A stretch of 64,000 bases of DNA from Morella rubra (Eukaryota; Streptophyta; Magnoliopsida; Fagales; Myricaceae). A model generated the notes under the pieces. It was not told where the DNA came from and ran no database searches. It saw only the letters and a program-made list of their open reading frames with translations. The stretch is taken from positions 15,670,809 through 15,734,808 of the forward strand of contig CM025853.1 of assembly GCA_003952965.2 (NCBI GenBank), in the 5' to 3' direction. Both the position numbers and the translations under genes were made by a program. Shown one piece after another: positions 47,601-58,251 of this stretch; position 1 is the first letter of the stretch, and every line of letters starts with the position of its first letter.

Positions 47601-50600
47601 TGTCCAAACCCAAGCTCAACTCAGTGGAAGCACAAAACCATTCACGAGACCCAAATAAAGAAGGAGCTGGAGTCCTTTCTACAAGTACCTGTACATCCTT
47701 CAGCCAAGTAAAAACATGATGTATTGAGTGTCCACATAATAGGAACCTTCTTTTAGAATATTGAGCATATTTACCCATAAGTTTGACAACTAATTCAATT
47801 TCTTGCAAATATATCTTCTCCTCATGTCCCTTAAAGAGAAGCACAACATCCATATATTGACATTTTGCACTCCAATATTTTCTCTCAAAGGCTGATATTT
47901 TTCTTCAAAATCTTCATAGTATAACATATGAAGGCTTGATAAACATATGCTGCCTTTTGTGGCCTCCTCATAGCTAAACATCCTCTGAAATAGCAATACA
48001 CCCAAAAAACACACAGTAAAATGTTCCACGTCTCCATGTGGAAGTGTTGTGGTCTTCCATTTAATTGAAAGCAGTAGGTGTCGTTGTGGAGGAAAAGTGG
48101 AGACAGCAATTATACCCACCAGCCCAAACATACATTCATTGAGAACTAGGAATCAACTTCAAGTTCAAGGCAGGGAGGTAATGAATGGATAAACGAAACC
48201 TTTCCAAGCCTAAACAACGAACACCTGGTGCACTTAAAATAATGCCCGAGCAATTTGTCCAAACTTCTTCACCATAGTGTCTTCCTTTTAAAATCACATG
48301 GGGGCCAAGTTTGAAAAATTGTCCCACCATAATAAAATCAGACACATGAAACTCATGGTCATAGAGAAGAAATGTGGCATTATTTGCAATGACCCGTTGC
48401 TGGAATCAAAAGGCTTCAGTATCTGATTCTTATTGTCATTGGTTTAAATGCCACTGTTTGGAGAGCCCCAACAACATCTCTTTGCATCTTTGTATTGCTA
48501 AATTCAAGCAATTCAACAAGAGGTGGAATCTCACCTTCCATCCAGACATGGGTTTTAATGTTGCAATACTCATGAGCAGATTTAATTAGATTGAGGATAT
48601 GAACATGCACGCCCACCTCGAAGAGTTGCGCTTTTCTCTCGTCCCATGTGGGTATGGAGATCTCTTGCTCTTCTTTGATTTCCTCCTCTAGTGTTTGCAT
48701 CTGCCCCTTCCTATTTGGAGATCTCTGATGTCGGCGTCTCTGATGCTCAATGAACAACCAAGAAAAAGCTCTCAGCCAGAGGCTGGCCCAAAACTATGAT
48801 TTGAATAATAGAAGAGTCATAGAAAAAGAGAGATAAGAGGCTATTTTAGAAATATAGAAATAGAGTAATGCGAGCCTTTTTTTTTAGTCGTCTCCATACC
48901 CACAGCGGAATCTGTCATAACCTTCGATGCTTACAGTGACCAAAAATAGACTGCATTGCATGCTTTTGAAAATTCCGGATGCCTTGGACCTTGTAAACAA
49001 CATTGTAAACAAAATTTCTGGAGGGAGACGATAGCTTGCGATAGGTTTTAGGAAATTTTCTGCACTGGAGGCACCTTCCTTAAAATTTTGGTCGGTGTTG
49101 AAGAGAAATTGGATGTGGTAATGAAACAATGTAGTAACGAAACTTTTGGGAAATGCTAGAAGGAGAAGCGAAAGGTATCTGAGAACTTTCTGTCACTTAC
49201 TGAAATGGTAGTATTGGCTTTCTGAGTCTTCCCTTGGTCGAGTTCTTCCGGATATCTTGTTACTATGTTTTCTTCCATCTTTAGAGCTTCAATTTCCTCT
49301 TCAAGTTTTTCCAAGTTCACCGAGATGGATTGCATATTTTCTCGCATGCGCTTCTGGACATCCATCAACTGCTTGAGTGTTTCCGTAATCTGTAGACATT
49401 GTGCGAGCAAATCTCTGGCAGAATCGTTGCTCTGATACCAATTGTAACAAACCTCCATATCAATGAAACATAACATTCATTGAAAATACGTTTACCGCTT
49501 CTTAAAATTGTAATATTGAAAGTATGATATTACCCTAATAAATGTAATATTGAAAGTACGAATTACACTAATGGATTTGTATGGTAGAATAGGCCTTTGA
49601 ATCACTAAGTCCAAAAGATCGTGATGATCTGGAATGGTCCGTCCTTGCAGCCCATAATTGTATCCCAGCCCATGTCCATTAGGAGCTCTTATGTAGGTAC
49701 GTTCCAGCTTTCAAGGGGTTTCCTCCTATGAGCACGGAAACCGCAGTGGCATTTGGGGCCTTCCATAAGTTCTTGATAGGTGGGTCGTCACATTCTGATA
49801 CTGATCCTTCCGCCACTAGAACTATCATGGAGTCCACGGTCTTCACTACTTTACAGGTAGTTTCGGGGTTTTCCTTCTCTTTCCATTTTCCTTCTCATTC
49901 TAAGCTCCATTGTCATCCTGGTGCGTGCAAACTGATGTAGTTACAACAGAATGACAAAAAGGTGCCATGCAGGTGGATTTTAAGTAAATGTCAAAATGGT
50001 GCGCTCGAGAAGTGTGCAATGCGTGGATTTTAATTAGATGAAAGCTGGGTGTCATTTTGGTTGTCAAAGGCAAAATGGCTGATGACATGGAAAGGTGGGG
50101 GTGAGCTGGCGAGAAGGGCTGACGTGGCTGGAGCTTCCGTTAGGGGACCTAACGGTGAAGTGATGGAAGAACCTAATTGTAACTAGGTGAAAGACTCGGT
50201 GATTGGAAATAAAAAATTGAATCCTAGTGATTAATTTGTAAAGTGGTCGAAACCTAGTGACTAAATATTGAATTTCCCTAATACTAATGTAGTGAACTTA
50301 TCAGCTTGTCACATACGAATTTCATGACAGCTCCCAAATATTCTGAGAGATTTCAGAACCTTATGCGATCTTGCAGCATCTCCAGATTTATGAGATGTAG
50401 TCTTATTATCCACACTGGTGAATCACTTTTCATGCTGTTACTTTTCACAGTCCTATAGACTAACAGTTTCGAGTACTCCTTTTTTTTTCTTCTTAAGCTA
50501 ACAATTATACAATTCGTCAAGAGGGTGTTGATTATCACTTGTTTTAAGTTTCTACAAGTGGGCTACTAGGCTTCTTTCACTGTGTAATTTGTGTTTTTCT

Positions 50601-53600
50601 CTGCTGCTCTTTGCAGGGAATATGCTAACTTTTATGGTTGGTTCAAAGCAAGCATTTGAGGTATCTCTAGCAGATGTCTCACAAACTCAGCTTCAAGGGA
50701 AAAATGATGTTATCTTAGAGTTTCACGTGGATGATACAACTGGAGCTAATGAGGTCCGTTGGGTTTATTTGATGTTTATGTTTATTGAATGAGTTCAGCC
50801 TTCTCACTAATTTGATGTTCATGACCACTGTATGCTATGAACCACTCTATACACATGTGGGCTTTACTTTTGGCCTGAAAATAAGGTTTTACTCATTATA
50901 ATATTAGACTAGAGAGCGAGAGATGGTATAATTTCAGATTGTTTGTTTACGATTAATGTTATTTGTTTCTGAGCAATTTTATGTTGGGTTATCACAGAAA
51001 GATTCATTGATGGAGATAAGTTTTCATATTCCGAATTCTAACACCCAATTCGTTGGTGATGAGAATCACCCTCCTGCTCAGGTAGGCTTCTTTTTATGCA
51101 GGAAAATGGTGTGGTTTACTGAATACTGTTAACTGATGTCTTATCCATCAACTTTGTACCAGGTCTTCCGTGACAAAATCATGTCAATGGCAGATGTTGG
51201 TGCTGGAGGCGAAGAAGCTGTGGTTACCTTTGAGGGCATTGCAATCCTCACCCCAAGGTTGGTGCTTTGACACCGAGCTAGTAGCAGAGACACAAGCACA
51301 TATTGTCATGCACTATCTATATACCTTTTTTACATAGTAATTTGGTGTGCCCCTTAATTTTTATTTTCTTTCCCCATGTATGGCTAATTTGCAGGGGTCG
51401 ATACAATGTTGAACTTCACCTTTCATTCTTACGGCTTCAAGGACAGGCTAATGATTTCAAGATTCAATACAGCAGTGTTGTTCGCCTGTTTTTACTTCCT
51501 AAGGTGTTATCAATGGGAATGATATTTATGTGTATTGTTTAGAATGTTCAATTTATCCATTTTCGTTCTTTCTGAAAGGTTTTAGAGATCATTATAACGG
51601 AGAGTGATGACGCCATTGTAGCATGCTTTTTAGAATGCCATCGGTCAATTGAACAGTTCTCTTTTCTGAAATGTTTAATTTTTGTTCTGTGTTCATGCAG
51701 TCTAACCAGCCACATACATTTGTTGTGGTTACTCTTGATCCACCTATCCGTAAGGGGCAAACTTTGTACCCTCATATTGTGTTGCAGGTATTTTGTTGGT
51801 GTCATTGCATCACTATCGGTTTCTTGTTCTTGCTATGCTCTCATGTACTTATTTGGTTTTCATTTGTTGAACAGTTTGAAACTGACTATGTAGTTGATAA
51901 CACCCTGTCAATAAGCGAAGATCTTTTCAACACCAAATACAAGGACAAGTTAGAATCATCGTATAAGGTAATTTATAACTCTGGTTGTCCTCTTTTCATT
52001 TTTCTTATTATAAGCTCTTCAAGTGCTGTTTATTTTTGTTTATGTGGCATAGTTGGGTCCATGTAATGTGTAATTGTAGATTATGCACTTAGAGGTTTAT
52101 ATCAGTTTTAGGAACCTGAGCTTGCTAGATTCACAGGAACTTCTTTGATGGCTTGATTTGAACAAACAGGGACTCATTCATGAAGTGTTCACCACAATAA
52201 TGCGTGGCTTGTCTGGTGCCAAAGTTACTAAACCAGGAAAATTCCGTAGCTGTCAAGATGGTTATGCGGTGAAGTCATCATTAAAGGCTGAAGATGGAGT
52301 CCTTTATCCACTGGAAAAGAGTTTCTTCTTTCTACCAAAACCTCCTACGCTCATTCTTCATGAAGAGGTATGATGTTTCAACATGTGCATATGAATGATG
52401 GATCTGATTATTTAATGGACATTACTTTGAGATTGACCTTTTAAATGTTCCTACTGATAGATAGACTACGTGGAATTCGAGAGGCACGCTGCGGGTGGCT
52501 CAAATATGCACTACTTTGATCTTCTAATAAGACTGAAAACTGAGCAAGAACATCTGTTCCGGAACATCCAGAGGAACGAATACCATAATCTTTTTGACTT
52601 CATCAGGTGATGCTAATTTTCTCATCTCCTTTCATAGATATCATCAAGATGTCTTCAAATTTTTCACCTTTTGGCTATTCGTGCAGTGGGAAGGGATTGA
52701 AAATTATGAACCTGGGAGATGTCCAAACTACAGATGGTGTAGCCCGTGTTCTTCAGGATGAAGATGATGATGCTGTGGACCCGCATCTTGAGCGCATTAA
52801 GAATCTAGCTGGTGGAGATGAGAGTGATGAAGAGGTAAAATCTTCTAGTAGTAGTTTGATTTTTCTATTTTTCTTCTTTTTTTATCCATCTGGTGTGTTT
52901 GTTTCTTCATGTGTTCTCATCTATTGTTTGTGTGCTCTTGCATCTTGATCTGGTTGTCCGCTTGTGTTCCTACCTCTTGTTTGTGTAATCTCGTATCTTC
53001 ATATGCTCATGTGCTGTCTCTTACTTGCCAGTGTGTGTCTGCGCTTTTGTGTTTGAATGTGAGGACTTCTTGCAGGATGAGGATTTTGTTCTTGACAAAG
53101 ATGATGGAGGTTCTCCAACAGATGATTCTGGAGCAGAGGAATCTGATGCTAGTGAAAGTGGAGATGAGAAAGAGGCAAGCCATTTTGATAGTCATTTTAT
53201 TTGTTTAGCCTTTTAAAAGGGTTCTCATTAGATTTGTTTTGGATACTCTTGGCTGTTAAGTATTTTTTGTACGTTGCTATTTGGTTACTCGCATCATGAA
53301 TGCCAAATTTCAGAAGCCTGCCAAAAAGGAATTCAGAAAAGAGACTTCATCTTCCAAGGCATCTTCCTCTAAGAAGAAAACTAAAGAGGGAGATGAAGAT
53401 GGTTCAAAGAAGAAGAAACAGAGAAAGAAAAAGGATCCAAATGCACCAAAGAGGGCAATGTCTGGCTTCATGTTCTTCTCACAAATGGAAAGAGAGGTGA
53501 GTGGGGTTCTAGAGTGTTCAGAGTTTTAGCAAGTCACTTTTATAAGATAGTCTGTAAATGTCCATTGTGTTCTCTTGTAAGTGCTTGTAACTAGGAGTCA

Positions 53601-53996
53601 TTGTTGTGAGTTGGACGGGGTTAAGACTGCTAACCTTATTCATGCTGACCACAGAATTTAAAGAAAACCAACCCTGGAATTTCATTTACGGAGGTGGGTA
53701 GATTACTTGGAGACAAGTGGAAAAAGATGACAGGTATGCTCGATTCCAAATTACATAAATTCTCTTTTCTTGGTCAGGATCTCTATATGATTTGCCAATT
53801 GCAGCTTATGTTATTTGTCTTCTTAATGACACCATAATACTTTCCATTTGTGCCAAATGTATGTGCAGTGGTGGAGAAAGAACCATATGAAGCAAGAGCT
53901 CTACAGGACAAAAAACGTTACAAGGATGAAATCAGTGGCTACAAGAACCCGCAACCAATGAACATTGATTCGGGGAATGAATCCGATAGCACATAG
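44685..53996 (+). CDS. SSRP1: FACT complex subunit SSRP1
   Basis: HMG-box histone chaperone that works with SPT16 in the FACT complex to loosen and rebuild nucleosomes during transcription. Exons: 44685-44738, 45350-45535, 45720-45825, 50617-50753, 50998-51081, 51163-51257, 51395-51503, 51701-51787, 51875-51967, 52170-52367, 52461-52606, 52687-52834, 53076-53174, 53314-53496, 53655-53733, 53869-53996. The sum is 644 codons including stop, the plant SSRP1 length. N-terminal SSRP1/POB3 region (residues about 19-115), central PH-like domain, acidic tract (about 455-514, DEDDDAVD and DESDEEDED), lysine-rich stretch and HMG box (about 555-625, [16 protein letters not shown]). Intron 13 has a GC donor (AAAGAG then GCAAGC). 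Intron 3 is about 4.8 kb because of the nested transposons at 46145-50278; its splice sites (GTCAGC, TTTGCAG) are intact. Confidence 0.97.
47516..47660. repeat. Short tandem duplication inside the LTR element
   Basis: Two copies of about 65 bp share CCAAACCCAAGCTCAACTCA and GAGACCCAAATAAA. Confidence 0.7.
48416..48660 (-). pseudogene. ARM-repeat gene fragment (ARIA-like) inside the LTR element
   Basis: Minus-strand translation gives [16 protein letters not shown], then [20 protein letters not shown] and [11 protein letters not shown], followed after a one-base shift by NDNNKNQI. This matches an armadillo repeat of ARIA/ABAP1-type BTB-ARM proteins, where I recall [13 protein letters not shown] and GALRTLAFKNDENKNQI. 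It is a partial exon carried within the retroelement, not a gene. No BTB domain is seen next to it. Confidence 0.75.
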
Positions 53997-54546
53997 AGTA
54001 GATAGAGTCATAGAGAATACTATTTTCAGTTTTTGTTGAAAGTGTTGTATCAATCAGCTCATTTGCTACGTTCATTGTTCTCATTCCTATGAAAGCAGGT
54101 GCTGTGGACTTGAGAGACTTCCATCCCGGACACGACTTCTTTAACGCTAGAAGACTTCTGGAAGACACCCGGACGACCAGAGCATGTAGTGAAAGAATCA
54201 CATTGGGGGCGTACGGGCTTCGACCGTGTCTTCGAGGCACAGTTAAATGTAGATATGAAAATGAAAGTAATCTTTATTACCGAAACTGGACAAAGGGAAT
54301 GTAATCAACCGTGACCACGCCTAACTGTACTAGTTTCTAACTAAGCACAAAGGAAAGCAAAGCAAGTAGAACGCAGGAAAACGCCTGCGGTCTTTTATTC
54401 ACTATATGTTAATGGAGTACTTTTAGAGAAATGGTGAATGTGCCCAAAGAGGTAATCTCCTATTTTTTGGTTATTAGATGACTCATCAGAAGCTTCATGT
54501 TGTTGCAACAGCTGCGAAATGAGTAGAAAACAATTGAACCTTTCCT
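53997..54546. other. SSRP1 3' untranslated region and convergent gap
   Basis: Between the SSRP1 stop and the stop of the minus-strand AHP gene. The part at 54100-54250 is richer in G+C than its surroundings, but no family is recognised in either strand. Confidence 0.45.
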
Positions 54547-56003
54547 TCATGACTTTGGGGGATTAGATGTTCCAGCGATTCTAGCTTGATGTGTCGCCTG
54601 CAAAATGGAAACATATTAAGCACAACAATCGACATGTCTATTACTTAACCAAAAATCGACCAATATTTTTGTGTATCTTTGCAAGGAGATAGAGAGAAAT
54701 ACCTCAAAATAAGCCTTTAGTCTACTCGTTAGGTTGTTGTACTCTTGTTTCATTCTATCAACAGCAGCCCTACATCTGCACAAATAAGTAATTGCGTCTT
54801 CAAGAGTCTTAATGTCTCTCTAAGACGATAAAATTCACATAATTACAGAAATCAGGAAGAAAAAGTTTTAAACGCATGCATGCATTACCCTTCCATGTCA
54901 TTTTTGCTGAAACATTGAATTGCTTTGTTGATTTCTTTCATGACCTTATTAGCACCAACGCTGCAATTGCAAAACAACAATTAATATGATCAGGAAGCAA
55001 AACTAATGAGGTCCACCGCCTATGATGATATGCATGCATGGGCCAAGCGCTATAAGGGTAGCTGAGTAAGGAATTAATTACGTCGCACTGGTGCCTTTGA
55101 GTAGATGAAGGTGAAAGCCCAGTTTAGTGCGATCCAAGACGGCTCCCTCATTCCTACATAGACATGTAGAACGTCCCATCTCACTGTTTAGTCTTTTTTT
55201 TAATTAGCCAAAAAGGGCAAAGTGTCCCGAGATCCCAGGAGTTTTGACCTCCAATAAGAACTGCTATATATATATATATATATTACGTACGAACCTGATT
55301 AAGATAACCTTATTATTATTGTGGTCATTTATGTTGGAATATTTTGGTTAAATATTGTAAATTTGCTCCCAAAAAAAAAAATGGTTTTGTGTGTGCTATA
55401 CTCACAGTCCTTGGTCTATTTTGGAGATCACCGCAGGTGAATCATCAAAATATATTGTGAAAACATCCTCGACAAAGTTGGGATTTTCACTATCCCGTAG
55501 TTGCTCCAACTCAATCAATTTGCTGTACTCGAGGATTTCCTACATTAAAAAGCATCCGATTGTTTAGCATGATAATTACAATTAGAAGCAGTGGATACAA
55601 AAGGAAAGGCATAAATTCAAGCTGCTCTATATATAGCAGTAGGTCAGAAGCATTTGGATAAATATATATATATAAATAGACACCCGTAGCCGTCTCAATA
55701 AAGAAGGGACTAGGGAGGCAAAATATATATCCTCTAATCTGGACAACTTTTCCATAACATTTGGATGTTTGCGATTGAAAAGTTGAAGGATTTTTTCACA
55801 GAAATAAATATTGGGTGCAAAATTGGAACTTCGCCAATATTTAGGTGGAATTTTAGCTACATCTACGTGTCGTTGGCCAAAACAATAACAATATGTGTGT
55901 AATATATGTTGAGTAGAGCATATAAAGAGATCAAAACCTCATCTATCAGGGATTGCCTCATGGTGGCAATATTTTGTTGTCGAAGGGCATGATCAATATC
56001 CAT
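54547..56003 (-). CDS. Histidine-containing phosphotransfer protein (AHP)
   Basis: Phosphorelay carrier that moves phosphate from cytokinin-receptor histidine kinases to nuclear response regulators. Exons on the minus strand: 56003-55938, 55539-55406, 55153-55082, 54960-54889, 54775-54703, 54597-54547. All introns are GT-AG; 468 nt, 155 residues, the normal AHP size, and the six-exon layout fits the family. The start reads MDIDHALRQQN; PNFVEDVFTIYF is the conserved N-terminal helix. The phosphoacceptor is His83 in FHLHLLKGTSATVGANKV; the canonical plant motif is HVHQLKGSSSSIGA, so the Gln after the histidine is Leu here. AHP proteins that lose the His are pseudo-HPts; this one keeps it. A truncated tandem copy lies upstream at 56434-56680. 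Confidence 0.92.
55263..55284. repeat. (AT)n microsatellite in AHP intron 2
   Basis: About eleven AT repeats between exons 2 and 3 of the AHP gene. Confidence 0.85.
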
Positions 56004-56103
56004 TTTCACAAAAAACACAGAGATCAAACCAATATAGGTACTACTAGACGATCAGAACCAAAACGAAGGCTTGGATATTGCAAAGATGGGAAGCAGCTTC
56101 TAG

Positions 56104-56113
56104 ATTATATATA
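56104..56113 (-). promoter_or_regulatory. Likely TATA box of the AHP gene
   Basis: TATATATAAT on the minus strand about 100 bp before the start codon at 56003. Inference from position. Confidence 0.45.
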
Positions 56114-56433
56114 GGAGAATAAATAGCATGCAAAGTGTGACTGGGAAATAGAAAGTATGTGATCCAAAATCATTTTGAAAATACGATAGTTATGAACTGT
56201 ATAAGCAGTACTCATCTAAGAAAAATGCTCAGAGTTGGTTGCACAGGCTGCATGCCCTTTTTTATGATTTCCGTACCTTCTCAATTATCCATCATATCCA
56301 TTTCCAAAGCATGGCTTGGCAGCCTTTAGATAGAGAGATCGATATATATACCAGACAAAGCAACCTAGTTTCCCACTTAATATTATTTGACCGACCTCAA
56401 CTAAGAAAGAGAGACCTATCTCAAACCATTCCT

Positions 56434-56680
56434 TCATGACTTCAGGGGATCTTTAGATGTTTCAGCAATTCTAGCTTGACGTATCACCTGCAAAATCGAA
56501 ATTACATTAACCAAATTAACTCAACATGTCAATTATTTAACCAAAACTCCTCCAATAAAATTAATCGTTTATTTTTGTATGTTGGCAAGGATAAGAAAGA
56601 CCTCAAAGTAAGCCTCAAATCTACTCTTTGGGTTGTTGTACTCATGTTTCAGTCTCAGAACAGCAGCCGGCCTAGTACAG
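56434..56680 (-). pseudogene. Truncated tandem copy of the AHP gene (last two exons)
   Basis: 56680-56602 matches AHP exon 5 (HEYNNPKSRFEAYFE against QEYNNLTSRLKAYFE), and 56487-56434 matches exon 6 (QARIAETSKDPLKS, stop). The intron and splice sites are kept, and the DNA upstream to about 56860 resembles intron 4 of the full gene. Exons 1-4, with the phosphoacceptor histidine, are absent. It is a partial tandem duplicate, so unlikely to make a working protein. Confidence 0.82.
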
Positions 56681-56860
56681 CTGCACAATAAGTAATGGCT
56701 GTAACGATACAGCACGTACGATGCGTACAAGCTAAGCCCCAAAAGAATTTTTTGATCGAGTAAGAATAAACCACAGCAAAACCTAATGCAGTATCTTCAG
56801 AAGCCTTAATGTTTATCTAAGACATTAATTCCCATGAACAGAAACTAGTTGTAGAGTTAC

Positions 56861-57250
56861 TAAGTTCATATCTCGGGTTCATAATATATACTGATTAAGT
56901 TTCATCAAAAATCACGTGGAAAAAGAGAGAGAAGATACGGGGAAGGATTGTGTTCGAAAATAAAATTCAAATAATAAAATTTACCTCTTTCTATAATTAG
57001 CTTAAATTTTTCCTATATTTGATAACTTCACATAGTATTAGAGTGATGATTATATTCTAAAATCTGAGACCTGACTCCATATTTAGCCTCATTTCAATTA
57101 AATATTACATGTAAGCTCTGTTTGTTTAAACGTAAAATACTTTTTTTTGTAAAGTAGTTTCAAATGCATTATGTTTCAGTAAAGTAATTTAATTTCCAAT
57201 GTTTGGTTGTTACATCAAATATATTTTTTGAAATTATTTTTCAATAAAGT
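56861..57250. other. Intergenic A+T-rich DNA
   Basis: No exon is seen. Around 57118 the sequence CTCTGTTTGTTTAAACG resembles the end of small hAT-type MITEs, but no matching inverted end is clear. Confidence 0.35.
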
Positions 57251-57850
57251 TTTTCTTGAGCTCATGTTTCAAAACTTGTCTTGACTCCGAAAAAAGCAAA
57301 TACAGTTAGAGTCGGTTCCTTTGAATGTTTTGGTTTTGGATTAGAATCCCGAACTTGTACTTGATTTTCTCAGGTTCATATTTTAAAACCTAACCTCGAC
57401 ATAGAAAAAAGCTAAAACTGTTGGGGTCGGGTTCCTTTGAATGCTTTGATTTCGGGTTAGAGACACAAACATGAACTTAATTTTTCTCAAGTTCACGTTT
57501 CAAAATCCGACCTCGACCTCGAAAAAAGTTAACACCGTCAAGGTTTGGTTCTTTTGAATGTTATTGGTTTCGAGTTAAAGATCCAAACACAAATTTGATT
57601 TTTCTCAGTTCATGTTTCAAAACCCGACCCCGACCTCCAAAAAAGCCAAAACCGTCAGGGTCGAGTTCCTTTGAATGCTTTGGTTTCGGATTAAAGACCT
57701 GAACAAAAATCTGATTTTTCTCAGGCTCATGTTTCAAAACCCGACCCTATCCTCGAAAAAAGCTAAAGCCGTCGGAGTCAGGTTCATTTGAATGCTTTGG
57801 TTTTGGGTTGAAAAATTGAATACGAACTTAATTTTTCTCAGGTTTAGACC
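57251..57850. repeat. Minisatellite, about five units of 115-120 bp
   Basis: Each unit contains TTTCAAAACCCGACC, CTCGAAAAAAGCTAAA, CCGTCGGGGTCGGGTTC, TTTGAATGCTTTGGTTTCGG and a final TTGATTTTTCTCAGG. The words AACCCGACC and GGTCGGGTT within a unit are complementary, so each unit can fold. Copies differ by about 10-20%. No coding frame is kept. Confidence 0.85.
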
Positions 57851-58251
57851 TCGACCACGATGTAACCCTACCAGTTCAGGTTGAATCAGATTGATTTTGG
57901 TTGGGAGGTCGAGTCAATAGATTTTTGGCCATCTCTAAGACTGAAGGAGGCAAGTCGGGAAAGAAGATTCACTAGTTTTAGAAAGTAAAGCTTAGTTTTG
58001 GTTTACCGAATTAAGTTTTGGTTGACCGTATTTTACGAGCTCTCAAAACAGTTGAAAAGTACTTTATTTCGCAAAGTATTTCAAAACCCTAAATAAAAGT
58101 TACGCAGATATTTCCTACAATGGAATGATATGGAATGATAAAGAAATGTAACGATGTTAACAAAAAATTGAATAAACAAACAAAAAAGGGGTAACTCAAT
58201 ATGGTACAGTACTACAATCAGCAACCTAATCAGCGAGCGATTCAATTGACA
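57851..58251. other. Gap between the minisatellite and RIBA3
   Basis: No gene is seen. It should hold the 3' untranslated region of RIBA3 near 58200. Confidence 0.4.

Larger units (their letters stand above)
46850..49706 (-). mobile_element. Non-autonomous LTR retrotransposon nested in the Pack-MULE
   Basis: LTR copies at 46850-47245 and 49443-49706 (unequal length), 5-bp target duplication GCTTT (46845-46849, 49707-49711). It lies on the minus strand: next to the right LTR, 49428-49442 is the complement of TTGGTATCAGAGCAA, a tRNA-Met primer site; next to the left LTR, 47246-47262 is a polypurine tract read on the minus strand. There is no protease, integrase or reverse transcriptase. It carries a short coiled-coil-like frame next to the primer site (about 49156-49440) and a piece of a host ARM-repeat gene (48416-48660). 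The ends look whole; the body is non-coding for transposition. It is younger than the Pack-MULE it splits. Confidence 0.85.
46546..49857 (+). pseudogene. Host gene exon captured by the Pack-MULE, split by an LTR element
   Basis: The left piece (46546-46849) translates to a hydrophobic helix-rich protein, with [36 protein letters not shown] and [12 protein letters not shown]. The right piece (from 49707) begins in the target duplication GCTTT and reads [19 protein letters not shown] and [17 protein letters not shown], ending TTLQ at 49857 before a GT donor. The two pieces are parts of one exon that the LTR element interrupted. The retained splice donor shows capture from genomic DNA. I do not recognise the parent with certainty; a large HEAT/adaptor-like protein (perhaps the AP-5 beta-like family) is a guess. 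Confidence 0.6.
46145..50278. mobile_element. Pack-MULE (Mutator-like) in SSRP1 intron 3
   Basis: A 9-bp direct repeat TAATACTAA flanks it (46136-46144, 50279-50287), as for Mutator-like elements. Terminal inverted repeats run about 46145-46485 and 49967-50278: GAGAAATCAATATGTGGTC at the left against GGGAAATTCAATATTTAGTC read inward from the right. They share ACAATTAGGT, TGACACCCAGCTTTCATC and TTACTTAAAATCCACC. There is no transposase. Between the repeats sit host-gene exon pieces (46546-46849 and 49707-49857) and a later LTR element (46850-49706). Without that insertion the element would be about 1.3 kb, a usual size for a Pack-MULE. Confidence 0.88.

Noticed and set aside
47569-48345. Protein genes on the minus strand inside the LTR element
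   Set aside because: The frames are short and overlapping with no family recognised; they are best seen as element filler.
54089-54304. A 71-codon reading frame after SSRP1
   Set aside because: No known motif and no splice or promoter context; it lies in the likely 3' untranslated or intergenic region.
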